Positions 9,382-16,997 of a stretch of 26,909 nt of DNA are shown piece after piece. Each line of letters begins with the position of its first letter. Positions within the stretch are counted from its first letter, which is position 1. The notes beneath the pieces were generated by a model. The model ran no database searches. It had not been told where the DNA came from and saw only the letters and a program-made list of their open reading frames with translations. A program made the translations under genes and the position numbers. This DNA is from Armatimonadota bacterium (GTDB lineage: Bacteria > Vulcanimicrobiota > JACPDS01), in assembly GCA_016183885.1 (NCBI GenBank), contig JACPDS010000149.1, positions 1-26,909 on the forward strand, read 5' to 3'.

Positions 9382-10662
9382 CTATGTTCCCATTTCCCAT
9401 GAAGAAAGATAGTCTTCCTGCTCTTTAGTTAACTTATCAATTTCTATGCCAAGAGTATGAAGTTTTAATTTAGCAATTTCTTTATCAATACTATCGGTAA
9501 CTTTATAAACTTTATTCTCTAATTGTTTATGAAAGTCTAAAATATATTTAACCGCTAAAGCTTGATTAGCAAAACTCATATCCATTACTAATGCAGGATG
9601 TCCTTCCGCGGAAGCTAAATTAATTAATCGGCCTTCTCCTAAAATATAAATTTTTTTCCCGTCGGAAAACAAATATTCTTCCACATATTCCCTGAGTTTT
9701 CTCTTTTTAGCGGTAATTTTTTCAATCTCCGCTAAATCAATTTCCACATTAAAGTGTCCTGAATTACAAAGAATAACTCCATCTTTCATCGATTTTACAT
9801 GTTCTTTGCGAATACAGTTAATATTTCCTGTAGCGGTAACAAAAATATCTCCTAATTTAGCGGCTTCTTTTATATTATATACTTCATAACCATCCATAAA
9901 AGCTTCCAGAGCTTTTAAATAATCCACTTCTACCACAATTACTCTGGCTCCCATTCCGCGAGCCCTCATCGCTATACCTCTGCCGCACCATCCATAGCCA
10001 ACTACTACAAAGCTCTTACCGGCTAAAAGAATATTGGTGGCTCTTAAAATTCCATCAATAGTGCTTTGTCCTGTTCCATAACGATTGTCAAAAAGATGTT
10101 TGGTTTTAGCGTCATTAACTGCGATAATAGGATATTTTAAAGCTTGGTTTTTTTCCATACTTCTTAGTCTAATTACACCGGTGGTAGTCTCTTCTGTGCC
10201 TCCTAAAATATTTTCCAATAAATCCTTTCTTTTAGTATGAATAGTAGAAACTAAATCTGCGCCGTCATCCAGGGTAATTTGAGGAGAATGTTCTAAAGCC
10301 ATATTTATATGATTATAATAGCTTACATTGTCCTCGCCTTTCATGGCAAAAACAGGAATCTTATGAAATTTAACTAAAGCCGCGGCTACATCATCTTGAG
10401 TGCTGAGAGGATTAGAAGCGCAAAGACACACTTGCGCCCCTCCTAATTTTAAAGTTTTCATCAAATTAGCGGTTTCAGCTGTAACATGCAGACAAGCAGA
10501 AATTTTAATTCCTTTAAAAGGTTTTTCTTTAGAAAAGCGGTCTTGAATTACTTTTAAGACAGGCATTTGCTTTTCCGCCCATTCAATTTTAAGTTCTCCT
10601 TCCTCGGCTAAATTAAGATTTTTTACATCATAATTTTCTTTGCATTCTAAAGTACTTTTCAT
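9382..10662 (-). CDS. ahcY: Adenosylhomocysteinase
   Basis: AhcY hydrolyses S-adenosylhomocysteine to adenosine and homocysteine and so relieves inhibition of methyltransferases. The sequence shows ACLHVTAETANLMKTLKLGG and CASNPLSTQDDVAAAL in the substrate domain, GYGWCGRGIAMRARGMGA as the NAD-binding Rossmann motif, and INLASAEGHPALVMDMSFANQ near the C-terminus. The protein ends in WEMGT and lacks the extended C-terminal Lys/Tyr tail of eukaryotic-type enzymes, as in many bacterial and archaeal short forms. An ATG six codons upstream (10680) is in frame, but a perfect AGGAGG lies between the two and points to 10662 as the start, giving 426 residues. A TGTGA-N5-TCACA palindrome lies 33 bases upstream of this start and may control the ahcY-metK pair. 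Confidence 0.96.
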   Translation of the reverse strand: MKSTLECKENYDVKNLNLAEEGELKIEWAEKQMPVLKVIQDRFSKEKPFKGIKISACLHVTAETANLMKTLKLGGAQVCLCASNPLSTQDDVAAALVKFHKIPVFAMKGEDNVSYYNHINMALEHSPQITLDDGADLVSTIHTKRKDLLENILGGTEETTTGVIRLRSMEKNQALKYPIIAVNDAKTKHLFDNRYGTGQSTIDGILRATNILLAGKSFVVVGYGWCGRGIAMRARGMGARVIVVEVDYLKALEAFMDGYEVYNIKEAAKLGDIFVTATGNINCIRKEHVKSMKDGVILCNSGHFNVEIDLAEIEKITAKKRKLREYVEEYLFSDGKKIYILGEGRLINLASAEGHPALVMDMSFANQALAVKYILDFHKQLENKVYKVTDSIDKEIAKLKLHTLGIEIDKLTKEQEDYLSSWEMGT

Positions 10663-10694
10663 TTTTTTCCTCCTAATCATTAAATATTGGATTA

Positions 10695-10709
10695 TGTGAG
10701 TAATTCACA
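10695..10709 (-). promoter_or_regulatory. Palindromic operator-like site upstream of ahcY
   Basis: TGTGAGTAATTCACA reads as TGTGA-N5-TCACA with seven-one-seven symmetry and one mismatch. It lies 33 bases upstream of the ahcY start codon. The site upstream of aspS (25818-25832) differs from it at one base when read on the opposite strand, and lies at almost the same distance from its start codon. The repeated position and symmetry argue for a transcription factor site. The regulator is not in this window and its identity is unknown; the 7-1-7 spacing resembles Fur-family boxes. Confidence 0.5.
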
Positions 10710-10934
10710 GAACCTTAAATTTATTTATGTTATTTTATATTAAAATATCCGCTCTTAAATTTTATGCTTTAGCTTTATAATATTTTATCTTTTATTACTT
10801 AATTTATCAAGTTTTTCCTTTTATAATTTAATTTCTAAAAGTTAAAATCCTGTTTATTGATTATTTTTAACTTAAATGTAAGCCTATAGATTATTCATAA
10901 AAATAAAAATTCCTTTAAAATTTAGCAGAAAATT

Positions 10935-12635
10935 TTACCATGAACTTCCTCCCCCGCCTCCGGAGCCGCCGCCGGAAAATCCACCCCCGCTTGAAAATCC
11001 GCTTCCTGAAGAGCCGCTTGTTCTATAGGTAGCCGCAAAAGTTTCCGCCATCAAAGCAGAGGATTGAGAAAGAGTATTTGTAAAATTATAAGTATTAAAA
11101 GAACCGATACTACTCCCTTCATACCAGGAAGGCGATTCTTTATAGATATTTTCAAAACGTTTAGCCCATTCTCTTTCTAATTTTAAAACCATGGCATAAG
11201 GCAGATATTTTTCAAAAATATTTTCTTTAACTTCCCATTCGATATGATATTTTTCAGCTTTCTTAATATATTCTTCAAAACCTAAAATTTCTTCTAATGC
11301 TTTAACCCCTTTTGAAGTCTTTTTGGGCATAAAAGGACTGGCGATAATAAACTCTATTCCTGAAATAATTAAAGTTAGAAAAAATAAATAACTTAAGGGA
11401 AATAAAAAAAAGCTGCAGAATAATATAAAAATTCCGATTATTTTATAATTTGCTCTTATTTTTTCTGGATTAGTTTGGAAAAGATTATTTTTCACCATAT
11501 TCTCATAAGCTTTATTTTTTAGCTTAGCTAAATCTTCAGCAAAATTATATTTTAAACTGGATAATAAAACTTTTTCTTTGGTTCCAAAAATTTTCTTAAA
11601 AATTTCTTTTTCAAATTCAGTAATTAATGGACTATCTTCAATCTCTTTTAATTTTATAAATTCATAACCTTTATTTAGATAAAAGTCAATTTCTTTTATC
11701 TTTAAAAACCCCTTAACGGCTAAATTAATTACGGCGGCTGAAATATCCCGAGGATCTAATTTTTCATCAATTAAAATTCCCACTTCGGTCGGAGAAAGCC
11801 AATTTCTATTATCAATTTTAGGCGGTTCATACATTGGTATAATTGTTCCTCTTTTTTTAGGATCTCTTCCGTAAGTAAACCATTTATAAAACAAAAATAT
11901 AAAGGTTATAAAAGGAATAAAAATAAACCAATTATTTAATAAAAAATAAATTATATTTAAGAAAGGATTTTCTTTTTGGATAATTCCCGTTGGAAAGCGA
12001 ACTGCTCCGCTAAGTCCTTCGCGTGAATTTAAATTAACGGCTTCAAAATAAAAAGTGCGCGCATCTAAAATTTTAGCTATACACTTTTCGCTCGTTGATC
12101 CGTAAGCTCCTACAAAACCTTTTATCTGCATAGAATTAAGCGGAGCATCTTTGGGTAATTTAAAAATGGCTTTAGCCTTATTAATCGGAGCATCCCAATC
12201 ATTGCCGGTGATATTCCAATATAATTCATCGGATTCCTGAAAAGTTTTAATTACACTGCGTATTTTGTATTTTATTATATAAGTATAATTGCCCAGAATA
12301 ACTTTATTAGGATTCCCGATTTTTAAAAAAATATAATTACCGCGATAATTTTTCTTATATTCTAAATCTCTTCCACTAGAATCAGTAACGCTTAAAAGTT
12401 CAAAACCTAAATCACCGTTTCCTAAGAGATTAAATCCTCTGGAAATAGGAATAAATCTGATAATTCCATGTTTTTCCACTTCAAAATTAGCCAGTATCTT
12501 CTCGGTAACTTCAACTGTCCTATCTGGCTGAACATCAACTTGAACATCAAAATCATTAATCTGCCAATTATAAGCCCAGCTATAATTGATAGAGAAAAAT
12601 AAAAAAACTAAGATCGCAAAAATTCTTTTTAGCAT
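10935..12635 (-). CDS. DUF2207 family membrane protein
   Basis: The 566-residue protein starts with a signal peptide (about 1-21, MLKRIFAILVFLFFSINYSWA). The extracytoplasmic N-terminal region carries the DUF2207 pattern (DFDVQVDVQPDRTVEVTEKI, then GIIRFIPI). A first membrane segment lies around 225-250, followed by a cytoplasmic part with LSPTEVGILIDEKLDPRDISAAVINLAVKGFLKI, a winged-helix-like motif typical of this family. A second hydrophobic hairpin lies around 398-435, and the protein ends in a Gly/Ser-rich tail closing with SSW. Such tails are characteristic of DUF2207/YciQ-like proteins. Biochemical function is not established. The gene has no recognisable Shine-Dalgarno and stands alone between AT-rich gaps; the 253 bases upstream of ahcY and the 228 bases before the DUF1003 gene otherwise show nothing I can name. 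Confidence 0.9.
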   Translation of the reverse strand: MLKRIFAILVFLFFSINYSWAYNWQINDFDVQVDVQPDRTVEVTEKILANFEVEKHGIIRFIPISRGFNLLGNGDLGFELLSVTDSSGRDLEYKKNYRGNYIFLKIGNPNKVILGNYTYIIKYKIRSVIKTFQESDELYWNITGNDWDAPINKAKAIFKLPKDAPLNSMQIKGFVGAYGSTSEKCIAKILDARTFYFEAVNLNSREGLSGAVRFPTGIIQKENPFLNIIYFLLNNWFIFIPFITFIFLFYKWFTYGRDPKKRGTIIPMYEPPKIDNRNWLSPTEVGILIDEKLDPRDISAAVINLAVKGFLKIKEIDFYLNKGYEFIKLKEIEDSPLITEFEKEIFKKIFGTKEKVLLSSLKYNFAEDLAKLKNKAYENMVKNNLFQTNPEKIRANYKIIGIFILFCSFFLFPLSYLFFLTLIISGIEFIIASPFMPKKTSKGVKALEEILGFEEYIKKAEKYHIEWEVKENIFEKYLPYAMVLKLEREWAKRFENIYKESPSWYEGSSIGSFNTYNFTNTLSQSSALMAETFAATYRTSGSSGSGFSSGGGFSGGGSGGGGGSSW

Positions 12636-12863
12636 TTGACTTTTAATATTTGCCCAAATTTTTATTAATTCCTCTTAAATAAAATTACTTGTAAAAATTA
12701 ATCCAATAAAAATTTCTAATTTATTTTCTCCTAATTAACTTTTCTTAATATTTTTTATCCTAAAAAAATCTTGAATGGCAACGCTTATTAATTAAGCGCA
12801 ATGCAAACCTATTTTAAAACATCGCTGACAAATACTTAACCCGTCTGAATCTTTCTGTTATTG

Positions 12864-13586
12864 TTAGCCGTTATGCTTTCGTGGAGGCTGTCGGTTAATC
12901 TCCTCCATTAAATCTATCTGAATTCGTTGAATTTCAAGTAAACTTTGCCATTGATGTGTAAGAAGATGGTCTATTTTTTGATGAAGATGGCGAATTTCTA
13001 ATTCTGCTTTAAGATTTATCCGATAATCATGTTCAGCCCTCAAGCGATCTTTCGCTTCTTGTCGATTCTGGCTCATCATAATCACAGGGGCTTGCATAGC
13101 GGCAATACAGGAGAGGACTAAATTTAGCAGGATGAATGGATATGGATCAAACGGCTTCCAGATTAATATAATAGAATTGATAATAATCCACAGCGTGAGA
13201 ATAATGCCGAAGATAATAATAAATTTCCAACTTCCGCCGAAATCAGCAACTTTGTCAGCGATCCTTTCTCCAAATGTTAGTTTGTATTCAAATTCAAGAT
13301 CAACGTTTTTGGAAAGCAATTCTTGCTTTTTTAAGCTTTCGATTACCTCAAAATCTAATGCTGAAAGTTCGCCTTTTTCAACTTCAAGAACATCTTGAAC
13401 ATATTTCGCCCTGAATTGATTAAGACAGGAAATACATATAAAATTATCCGCCGTCCAATCAGGATGTTCTCTTTGAATTATTTCGGCAACTGGACCATGA
13501 ACCACTTCTCCATGCATGATCTCGCCTGAACGCTTTTGCTTTTGGCAAATAGGACAGAGAAAAATCTCCTTATGATTTTTTGTCAT
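12864..13586 (-). CDS. DUF1003 family membrane protein with N-terminal zinc-binding motif
   Basis: The C-terminal two thirds match the DUF1003 pattern: GERIADKVADFGGSWKFI, two membrane segments separated by FDPYPFILLNLVLSC, then MQAPVIMMSQNRQEAKDRLRAEHDYRINLKAELEI and a helical tail. The N-terminus has CPIC and CISC pairs, a likely zinc site. The family has no established function. I place the start at the ATG at 13586 (MTKNHKE, 240 residues). An in-frame TTG at 13637 would add 17 residues, but that codon lies inside the GC-rich palindromic repeat and the added residues translate repeat sequence. A GGAG lies about 12 bases before the chosen ATG. Base and codon use look less AT-biased than the flanking metabolic genes. 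Together with the tRNA, repeats and toxin-antitoxin genes nearby, this suggests an acquired patch. Confidence 0.88.
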   Translation of the reverse strand: MTKNHKEIFLCPICQKQKRSGEIMHGEVVHGPVAEIIQREHPDWTADNFICISCLNQFRAKYVQDVLEVEKGELSALDFEVIESLKKQELLSKNVDLEFEYKLTFGERIADKVADFGGSWKFIIIFGIILTLWIIINSIILIWKPFDPYPFILLNLVLSCIAAMQAPVIMMSQNRQEAKDRLRAEHDYRINLKAELEIRHLHQKIDHLLTHQWQSLLEIQRIQIDLMEEINRQPPRKHNG

Positions 13587-13604
13587 ATAACTTATTATCT
13601 CCAA

Positions 13605-13732
13605 TTGGTCGGGGCGAGAGGATTTTCCCGATGCCAATCTTATTGCTATTATGTTTCGGGATCCCGACTATCGTCGGGAGAACCTCCGACCTAGTCGATG
13701 CAACATCGGCTCGCGCTATATAATGGTCGGAG
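13605..13732. repeat. Palindromic repeat element abutting tRNA-Pro
   Basis: The segment contains several hairpins: TCCCGAC/GTCGGGA at 13662-13679 with a four-base loop, CGATG/CATCG at 13696-13708, and an outer pair CTCCGACC (13684-13691) with GGTCGGAG (13725-13732). The last arm lies inside the tRNA-Pro 3' acceptor end. The GATGCAACATCGG core and the CGCTATATA tail recur in the element at 14565-14716 (GATGTAACTTCGG, CGCTATATA). It probably belongs to the same dispersed, non-coding palindromic family. Confidence 0.6.
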
Positions 13733-13800
13733 TGGGCGGATTTGAACCGCCGGCCTCCTGGTCCCGAACCAGGCGCTCTACCAAACTGAGCCACACCCCG
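13724..13800 (-). tRNA. tRNA-Pro (anticodon CGG)
   Basis: Read on the minus strand, the 77 bases fold as a standard cloverleaf. The acceptor CGGGGTG pairs with CACTCCG including one G-T pair, the D stem is GCTC/GAGC, and the anticodon stem CCTGG/CCAGG encloses the loop TTCGGGA with anticodon CGG (complement at 13764-13766). The T arm is GGCGG-TTCAAAT-CCGCC. The discriminator is A and the terminal CCA is encoded. The tRNA reads CCG proline codons. The palindromic repeat begins directly at its 3' end, and the toxin-antitoxin operon lies 48 bases beyond its 5' end. Confidence 0.96.
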
Positions 13801-13848
13801 AATGCAAACTAATACAACTCTCCCCTTAATACAAATTACAGATATATT

Positions 13849-14193
13849 TCAAATTAAAGCCAGATGAATTTTTAATTTCATATCAACCTCTTTCATATAT
13901 TCCGTTTTGAAAGTTCCAATTTTATTTTTCAGCCTCACCTTATCAAATGTACATATATCGGGAATCCTTACTAAGCTTTGCCTGTCAAGACAGTTATTTT
14001 TATCGGGTTCAACTATTACGACAATAGGTATTCTTTTTATGTTGCCTGTTAGAGGCACAACTGTTACCTTTGAACCTTTACTATTTGCAATATCATTTGA
14101 GACGATTAATGCCGGCCTCGTTTTTCTGATTTCAGTTCCCATGGAAGGATCAAATTCTGTCAACCATATTTCACCGCGTTTCGGGTAGTTCAC
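13849..14193 (-). CDS. MazF/PemK family endoribonuclease toxin
   Basis: The 114-residue protein has the MazF/PemK pattern: PKRGEIWLTEFDPSMGTEIRKTRPALIVSND at the N-terminus, TVVPLTGN in the middle and SLVRIPDICTFDKVRL, followed by a C-terminal helix. Toxins of this family are sequence-specific ribonucleases neutralised by a cognate antitoxin. The arginine in the RKTRP loop and the threonine of VVPLTGN, the usual active-site positions, are present, so it looks intact. Translation starts at GTG (14191-14193), which overlaps the antitoxin stop as GTGA and indicates coupling. The stop is TGA. The cut sequence cannot be predicted. Confidence 0.92.
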   Translation of the reverse strand: MNYPKRGEIWLTEFDPSMGTEIRKTRPALIVSNDIANSKGSKVTVVPLTGNIKRIPIVVIVEPDKNNCLDRQSLVRIPDICTFDKVRLKNKIGTFKTEYMKEVDMKLKIHLALI

Positions 14194-14432
14194 TTCTTCT
14201 TATAACTCCTTGCAACATCTTTCAAAGAGGACGATTCATATTCATTCCACCATTCCTTATCATCTTCTTTGCAGAATTTATAATACTCTTCATAAGCCTT
14301 TGCTAAATGTTCTTGCTCTTTTCTTTTTCTGTATTCTTGAAGTATTGTAACAATGGCTTTACTTCGATTCTTTCCCTGTTTATCTAAAAATTCAATCACT
14401 TCTTCTGGCATTGATATCGATATTTTAGGCAT
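14190..14432 (-). CDS. Ribbon-helix-helix antitoxin paired with MazF
   Basis: The 80-residue protein begins PKISISMPEEVIEFLD, the beta-strand and first helix of a ribbon-helix-helix DNA-binding domain, and NRSKAIVTILQEY forms the second helix. The C-terminal half is charged and tryptophan/tyrosine-bearing (KEDDKEWWNEYE), the expected toxin-binding part. It should both neutralise the toxin and repress the operon. A textbook AAGGAGGT lies nine bases before the ATG. Its TGA stop overlaps the toxin GTG start by four bases. A promoter and a palindrome lie just upstream. Confidence 0.9.
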   Translation of the reverse strand: MPKISISMPEEVIEFLDKQGKNRSKAIVTILQEYRKRKEQEHLAKAYEEYYKFCKEDDKEWWNEYESSSLKDVARSYKKK

Positions 14433-14456
14433 ATAGCATAACCTCCTTTACGCACT

Positions 14457-14488
14457 TATATGGTAGCATATATTGGTAATAAAATCAA
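14457..14488 (-). promoter_or_regulatory. Promoter and palindromic operator of the toxin-antitoxin operon
   Basis: On the minus strand TTGATT (14483-14488) and TACCAT (14460-14465) are spaced by 17 bases, as a sigma-70-type promoter. The perfect inverted repeat TATATG-GTAG-CATATA (14457-14472) covers the -10 box, about 25 bases upstream of the antitoxin start. Ribbon-helix-helix antitoxins usually repress their own promoter by binding such a palindrome, so this is the likely autoregulatory operator. The assignment is by position and symmetry only. Confidence 0.55.
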
Positions 14489-14564
14489 TGCCTCCATTTA
14501 GTCATACTTATTATAAAAAGGACAATAAGTTAAAAAGCCCCTATCATACTAAGAGAGCAATCTA

Positions 14565-14716
14565 GGGGGGGCTGTCGTCCGAAAAGTCAAATTTAAAATA
14601 TTTATATGCTATATATGATATGGTAGCCGCCCCGATGTAACTTCGGGGCGCTATATATAGTATATTTACGCTCCGATGCGACATCGGAGCGGCTACCCCT
14701 CTTTTGGGCAGCCCCC
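14565..14716. repeat. Nested inverted-repeat element (MITE-like or structured)
   Basis: Three nested layers of symmetry are visible. The outer arms are GGGGGCTG (14567-14574) and CAGCCCCC (14709-14716). The middle arms are GGTAGCCG (14622-14629) and CGGCTACC (14690-14697). The two inner hairpins are GCCCCGA/TCGGGGC (14629-14649) and CGCTCCGATG/CATCGGAGCG (14669-14691). AT-rich tracts with CTATATATAG separate them. It contains no transposase and no convincing protein; the 62-codon frame across it follows repeat sequence. It explains most of the 357-base gap between the antitoxin and ilvE; the rest (14489-14564 and 14717-14789) shows nothing further. Confidence 0.65.
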
Positions 14717-14789
14717 GTTTTATTAACCTTGCTGGCTTAAGCGGGTTCAATAAATTAAACCCCTACCCTTTAGGTTATCTTAATATAAG

Positions 14790-15698
14790 TTAGGCAATCA
14801 AATGCTTTTTTTCTTTTAAAGCCTCTTTTTGATAAATGGGCGAGCCTTCTATTTTAGTTATTTTTCTAAATTCTTCTAATAATCTTAAAGTTAATTTCCC
14901 CGGTTTCCCTTCTCCAATTATTCTCCCGTTAATTTCCACTACAGGTATAATTTCCGCAGCCGTTCCTGTTAAAAAAAATTCTTCTGCCACAAAAAGATCA
15001 TGGGAAGTAAGTAATGATTCTTCAACTTTAATTCCTAAATTTTGGGCAATTTCTAATACAGTATCTCTGGTAATTCCTTCTAAAATTCCTACTGAACCTC
15101 GAGGAGTAGAAAGAATTCCTTTTTTATAAATAAATATATTTTCAGCGGAACATTCGGTAACAAAGCCGTTAGTATTAATTAAAACCACTTCTTCCGCTCC
15201 GGCTTGAATGCCTTCAATTTTAGCTAAAATATTATTTAAATAATTTAAAGATTTTATTCTTGGATTTAAAGCTTCGGGGAAATTTTTTCTAGTGGCGGCA
15301 ATAATCACTTTTAATCCATTCTGATATTTTTCTTCAGAATAAAGATTAATTTTATCGGCAATAATAACTATAGTAGATTTAAGACATTTCCTAGGGTCTA
15401 ATCCCAAATCTCCTATTCCTCTAGAAATTACCAAGCGCACATAGCCATCGGAAATATTGTTTTTTCTGCAAGTTTCCAAGACCGCTTCGATCATTTCCGC
15501 TTTGGCAAGAGGAATTTTTAATAAAATAGATTTTGCGGAATCATATAAGCGATCAATATGCTGATCAAGTCTAAAAATTCTTCCATTATAAGCTCTTATT
15601 CCCTCAAATATCCCGTCTCCATATAAATAACCATGGTCCCATACAGAAATTTTGGCTTCTTCTTGAGGATAATATTTACCATCAATATAAACTTGCAT
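14790..15698 (-). CDS. ilvE: Branched-chain amino acid aminotransferase (PLP fold type IV)
   Basis: The enzyme transfers the amino group between glutamate and the 2-oxo acids of leucine, isoleucine and valine. The 302-residue length is typical. Visible features are WDHGYLYGDGIFEGIRAYNG (20-39), the PLP lysine in RIKSLNYLNN (Lys149), VLINTNGFVTECSAENIF with Glu182 (172-189) and the phosphate loop SVGILEGITRDTVL (202-215). D-amino-acid aminotransferases and aminodeoxychorismate lyases share this fold; the SLNYLNN and ECSAENIF motifs favour IlvE. GGAGG precedes the ATG. It is the last gene of the nfeD-nfeD-slipin run, separated from the slipin by 121 bases containing an AT-rich inverted repeat, so cotranscription is uncertain. 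Confidence 0.93.
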   Translation of the reverse strand: MQVYIDGKYYPQEEAKISVWDHGYLYGDGIFEGIRAYNGRIFRLDQHIDRLYDSAKSILLKIPLAKAEMIEAVLETCRKNNISDGYVRLVISRGIGDLGLDPRKCLKSTIVIIADKINLYSEEKYQNGLKVIIAATRKNFPEALNPRIKSLNYLNNILAKIEGIQAGAEEVVLINTNGFVTECSAENIFIYKKGILSTPRGSVGILEGITRDTVLEIAQNLGIKVEESLLTSHDLFVAEEFFLTGTAAEIIPVVEINGRIIGEGKPGKLTLRLLEEFRKITKIEGSPIYQKEALKEKKHLIA

Positions 15699-15717
15699 TG
15701 GTTTTTAATTCCTCCAT

Positions 15718-15801
15718 TTTTTACTTTTAAAGCCTAAATTAAATTTTAAAGATAATTTTAATTCATTATATTCTCCCGCTTCATTATTTTAAAAGTAAAA
15801 A
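15718..15801. repeat. AT-rich 14-base inverted repeat upstream of ilvE
   Basis: TTTTTACTTTTAAA at 15718-15731 is the exact reverse complement of TTTAAAAGTAAAAA at 15788-15801, with 56 bases between. It lies in the gap between the slipin and ilvE, just upstream of the ilvE ribosome binding site. It could form a leader hairpin or act as a weak terminator for the slipin transcript. In DNA this AT-rich, chance is also possible. Confidence 0.35.
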
Positions 15802-15819
15802 TATACACCAGCTTAAATT

Positions 15820-16587
15820 TTATTCATTTTTCTTTATAATATCTAAAAATGGCTTAAGAGTATCAATTGGGACAGGGAATAAGATTGTTGAACTTTTTTC
15901 TACGGCAATTTCAGTTAAAGTTTGTAAATATCTTAATTGCAGGGTGGTTGGTTCGCTGGCAATAACTTTAGCGGCATCGGCTAATCTTTGAGCGGCTTGA
16001 AATTCTCCTTCAGCATGAATAATCTTAGCTCTTTTTTCTCTTTCAGCCTCAGCCTGTTTAGCCATTGCTCTTTGCATGGTTTGAGGGAGTTCCACATCTT
16101 TTATTTCCACAACAGTAACTTTAATGCCCCAGGGTTCGGTTTGATCATCAATAATTTTTTGTAATTTCTCGTTAATTTCTTCACGTTTGGATAAGAGTTC
16201 ATCTAACTCTGATTGACCTAAAATACTTCGAAGAGTAGTTTGAGAAATTTGAGAAGTTGCTCTAATATAATCTAAGACTTTAATTACCGCGTTTTCAGGA
16301 GAAACTATCCTAAAATAAAGCACCGCAGTTACTTTAACGGTGACATTATCTTTAGTAATAATTTCTTGGGGAGGTATTTCCATAGTAATTACCCGTAAAT
16401 CCATTTTAATCATTTTCTCTACAAAAGGCAGCATAAAAATTAAGCCCGGTCCCCGGGTGCGGTTATATTTTCCTAATTGAAAAATACAACCTCTTTCCCA
16501 TTCCTGAACAACTTTAACAATCATCGGTCCAAAAATTGCTACCGCTATAATAATCATAAATAAAGACGATCCAAATAATGCTTCCAT
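15820..16587 (-). CDS. Slipin (stomatin-like SPFH/Band 7 membrane protein)
   Basis: One N-terminal membrane segment (about 6-27) is followed by VQEWERGCIFQLGKYNRTRGPGL and an SPFH domain running through PPQEIITKDNVTVKVTAVLYFRI to about residue 180, then a short charged coiled-coil region (QAEAEREKRAKIIHAEGEFQAAQRL). This is the bacterial/archaeal slipin pattern. Such proteins oligomerise at the membrane, and in Pyrococcus the stomatin homologue is a substrate of the NfeD-type protease encoded beside it. The two NfeD genes lie directly upstream here, which fits the conserved slipin-NfeD pairing. AAGGAGG precedes the ATG. The 255-residue length is usual for slipins. Confidence 0.94.
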   Translation of the reverse strand: MEALFGSSLFMIIIAVAIFGPMIVKVVQEWERGCIFQLGKYNRTRGPGLIFMLPFVEKMIKMDLRVITMEIPPQEIITKDNVTVKVTAVLYFRIVSPENAVIKVLDYIRATSQISQTTLRSILGQSELDELLSKREEINEKLQKIIDDQTEPWGIKVTVVEIKDVELPQTMQRAMAKQAEAEREKRAKIIHAEGEFQAAQRLADAAKVIASEPTTLQLRYLQTLTEIAVEKSSTILFPVPIDTLKPFLDIIKKNE

Positions 16588-16655
16588 TTATTCCTCCTTA
16601 TATTTTCTTCCAGCTCTTATTTTAATTTTAATTCACCTTAAGGTAAATTATTAAA

Positions 16656-16997
16656 TTACTGGATACCCGCTTTATATCGGGAAACTTTTAGTTTTAATCC
16701 GTCAATATCTTCTACTTTAACTTTTTCCCCTTTTATAATCACCCCCTCATTGGAATAAGCTTTCCAGAGTTCCCCGTTTAAAAAAATTATTCCTTCAGGA
16801 TCAAGCTGGCTTCTTACAATGCCTGTAGAGCCGATTAATTCCTCTTTTCCGCTCACAGGTTTTTGTTTTTGATGTTTTATTGTTAAAATCAAAGATAATA
16901 AAAAAATTACGCTGAGAGCGATAATTATACTTATCAAAACTAACGGATTATTTTCTAAAAATGATTTTAGTTTAAATAATAACTCTATTTTAAACAT
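16656..16997 (-). CDS. Short NfeD protein (membrane segment plus OB fold)
   Basis: The protein has one membrane segment (about 20-42) followed by the NfeD OB-fold domain, GKEELIGSTGIVRSQLDPEGIIFLNGELWKAYSN and GEKVKVEDIDGLKLKVSRY. It lacks the protease domain. The C-terminal part is a clear duplicate of the OB domain of the preceding long NfeD gene: both contain PVSGKEE and IGS-GI, and a stretch of about 22 bases around the PVSGKEE codons is identical in DNA. The start is most likely the ATG at 16997, overlapping the end of the upstream gene by eight bases; a TTG at 17003 would add two residues. Translational coupling is likely. It probably acts with the slipin at the membrane. Confidence 0.88.
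   Translation of the reverse strand: MFKIELLFKLKSFLENNPLVLISIIIALSVIFLLSLILTIKHQKQKPVSGKEELIGSTGIVRSQLDPEGIIFLNGELWKAYSNEGVIIKGEKVKVEDIDGLKLKVSRYKAGIQ

Noticed and set aside
10663..10680. Upstream ATG for ahcY
   Set aside because: The six extra codons encode the AGGAGG ribosome binding site of the downstream ATG.
13587..13637. TTG start giving the DUF1003 protein 17 more residues
   Set aside because: The added codons lie in the GC-rich palindromic repeat; the ATG at 13586 gives a start next to the conserved CPIC motif.
13570..13794. A 74-codon minus-strand frame beginning MAQFGRAPGSGPGG
   Set aside because: It is the translation of tRNA-Pro and the adjoining palindromic repeat, a well-known type of false protein call.
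14562..14750. A 62-codon minus-strand frame upstream of the toxin-antitoxin operon
   Set aside because: It runs across the nested inverted repeat, has no ribosome binding site, and its residues follow the repeat sequence.
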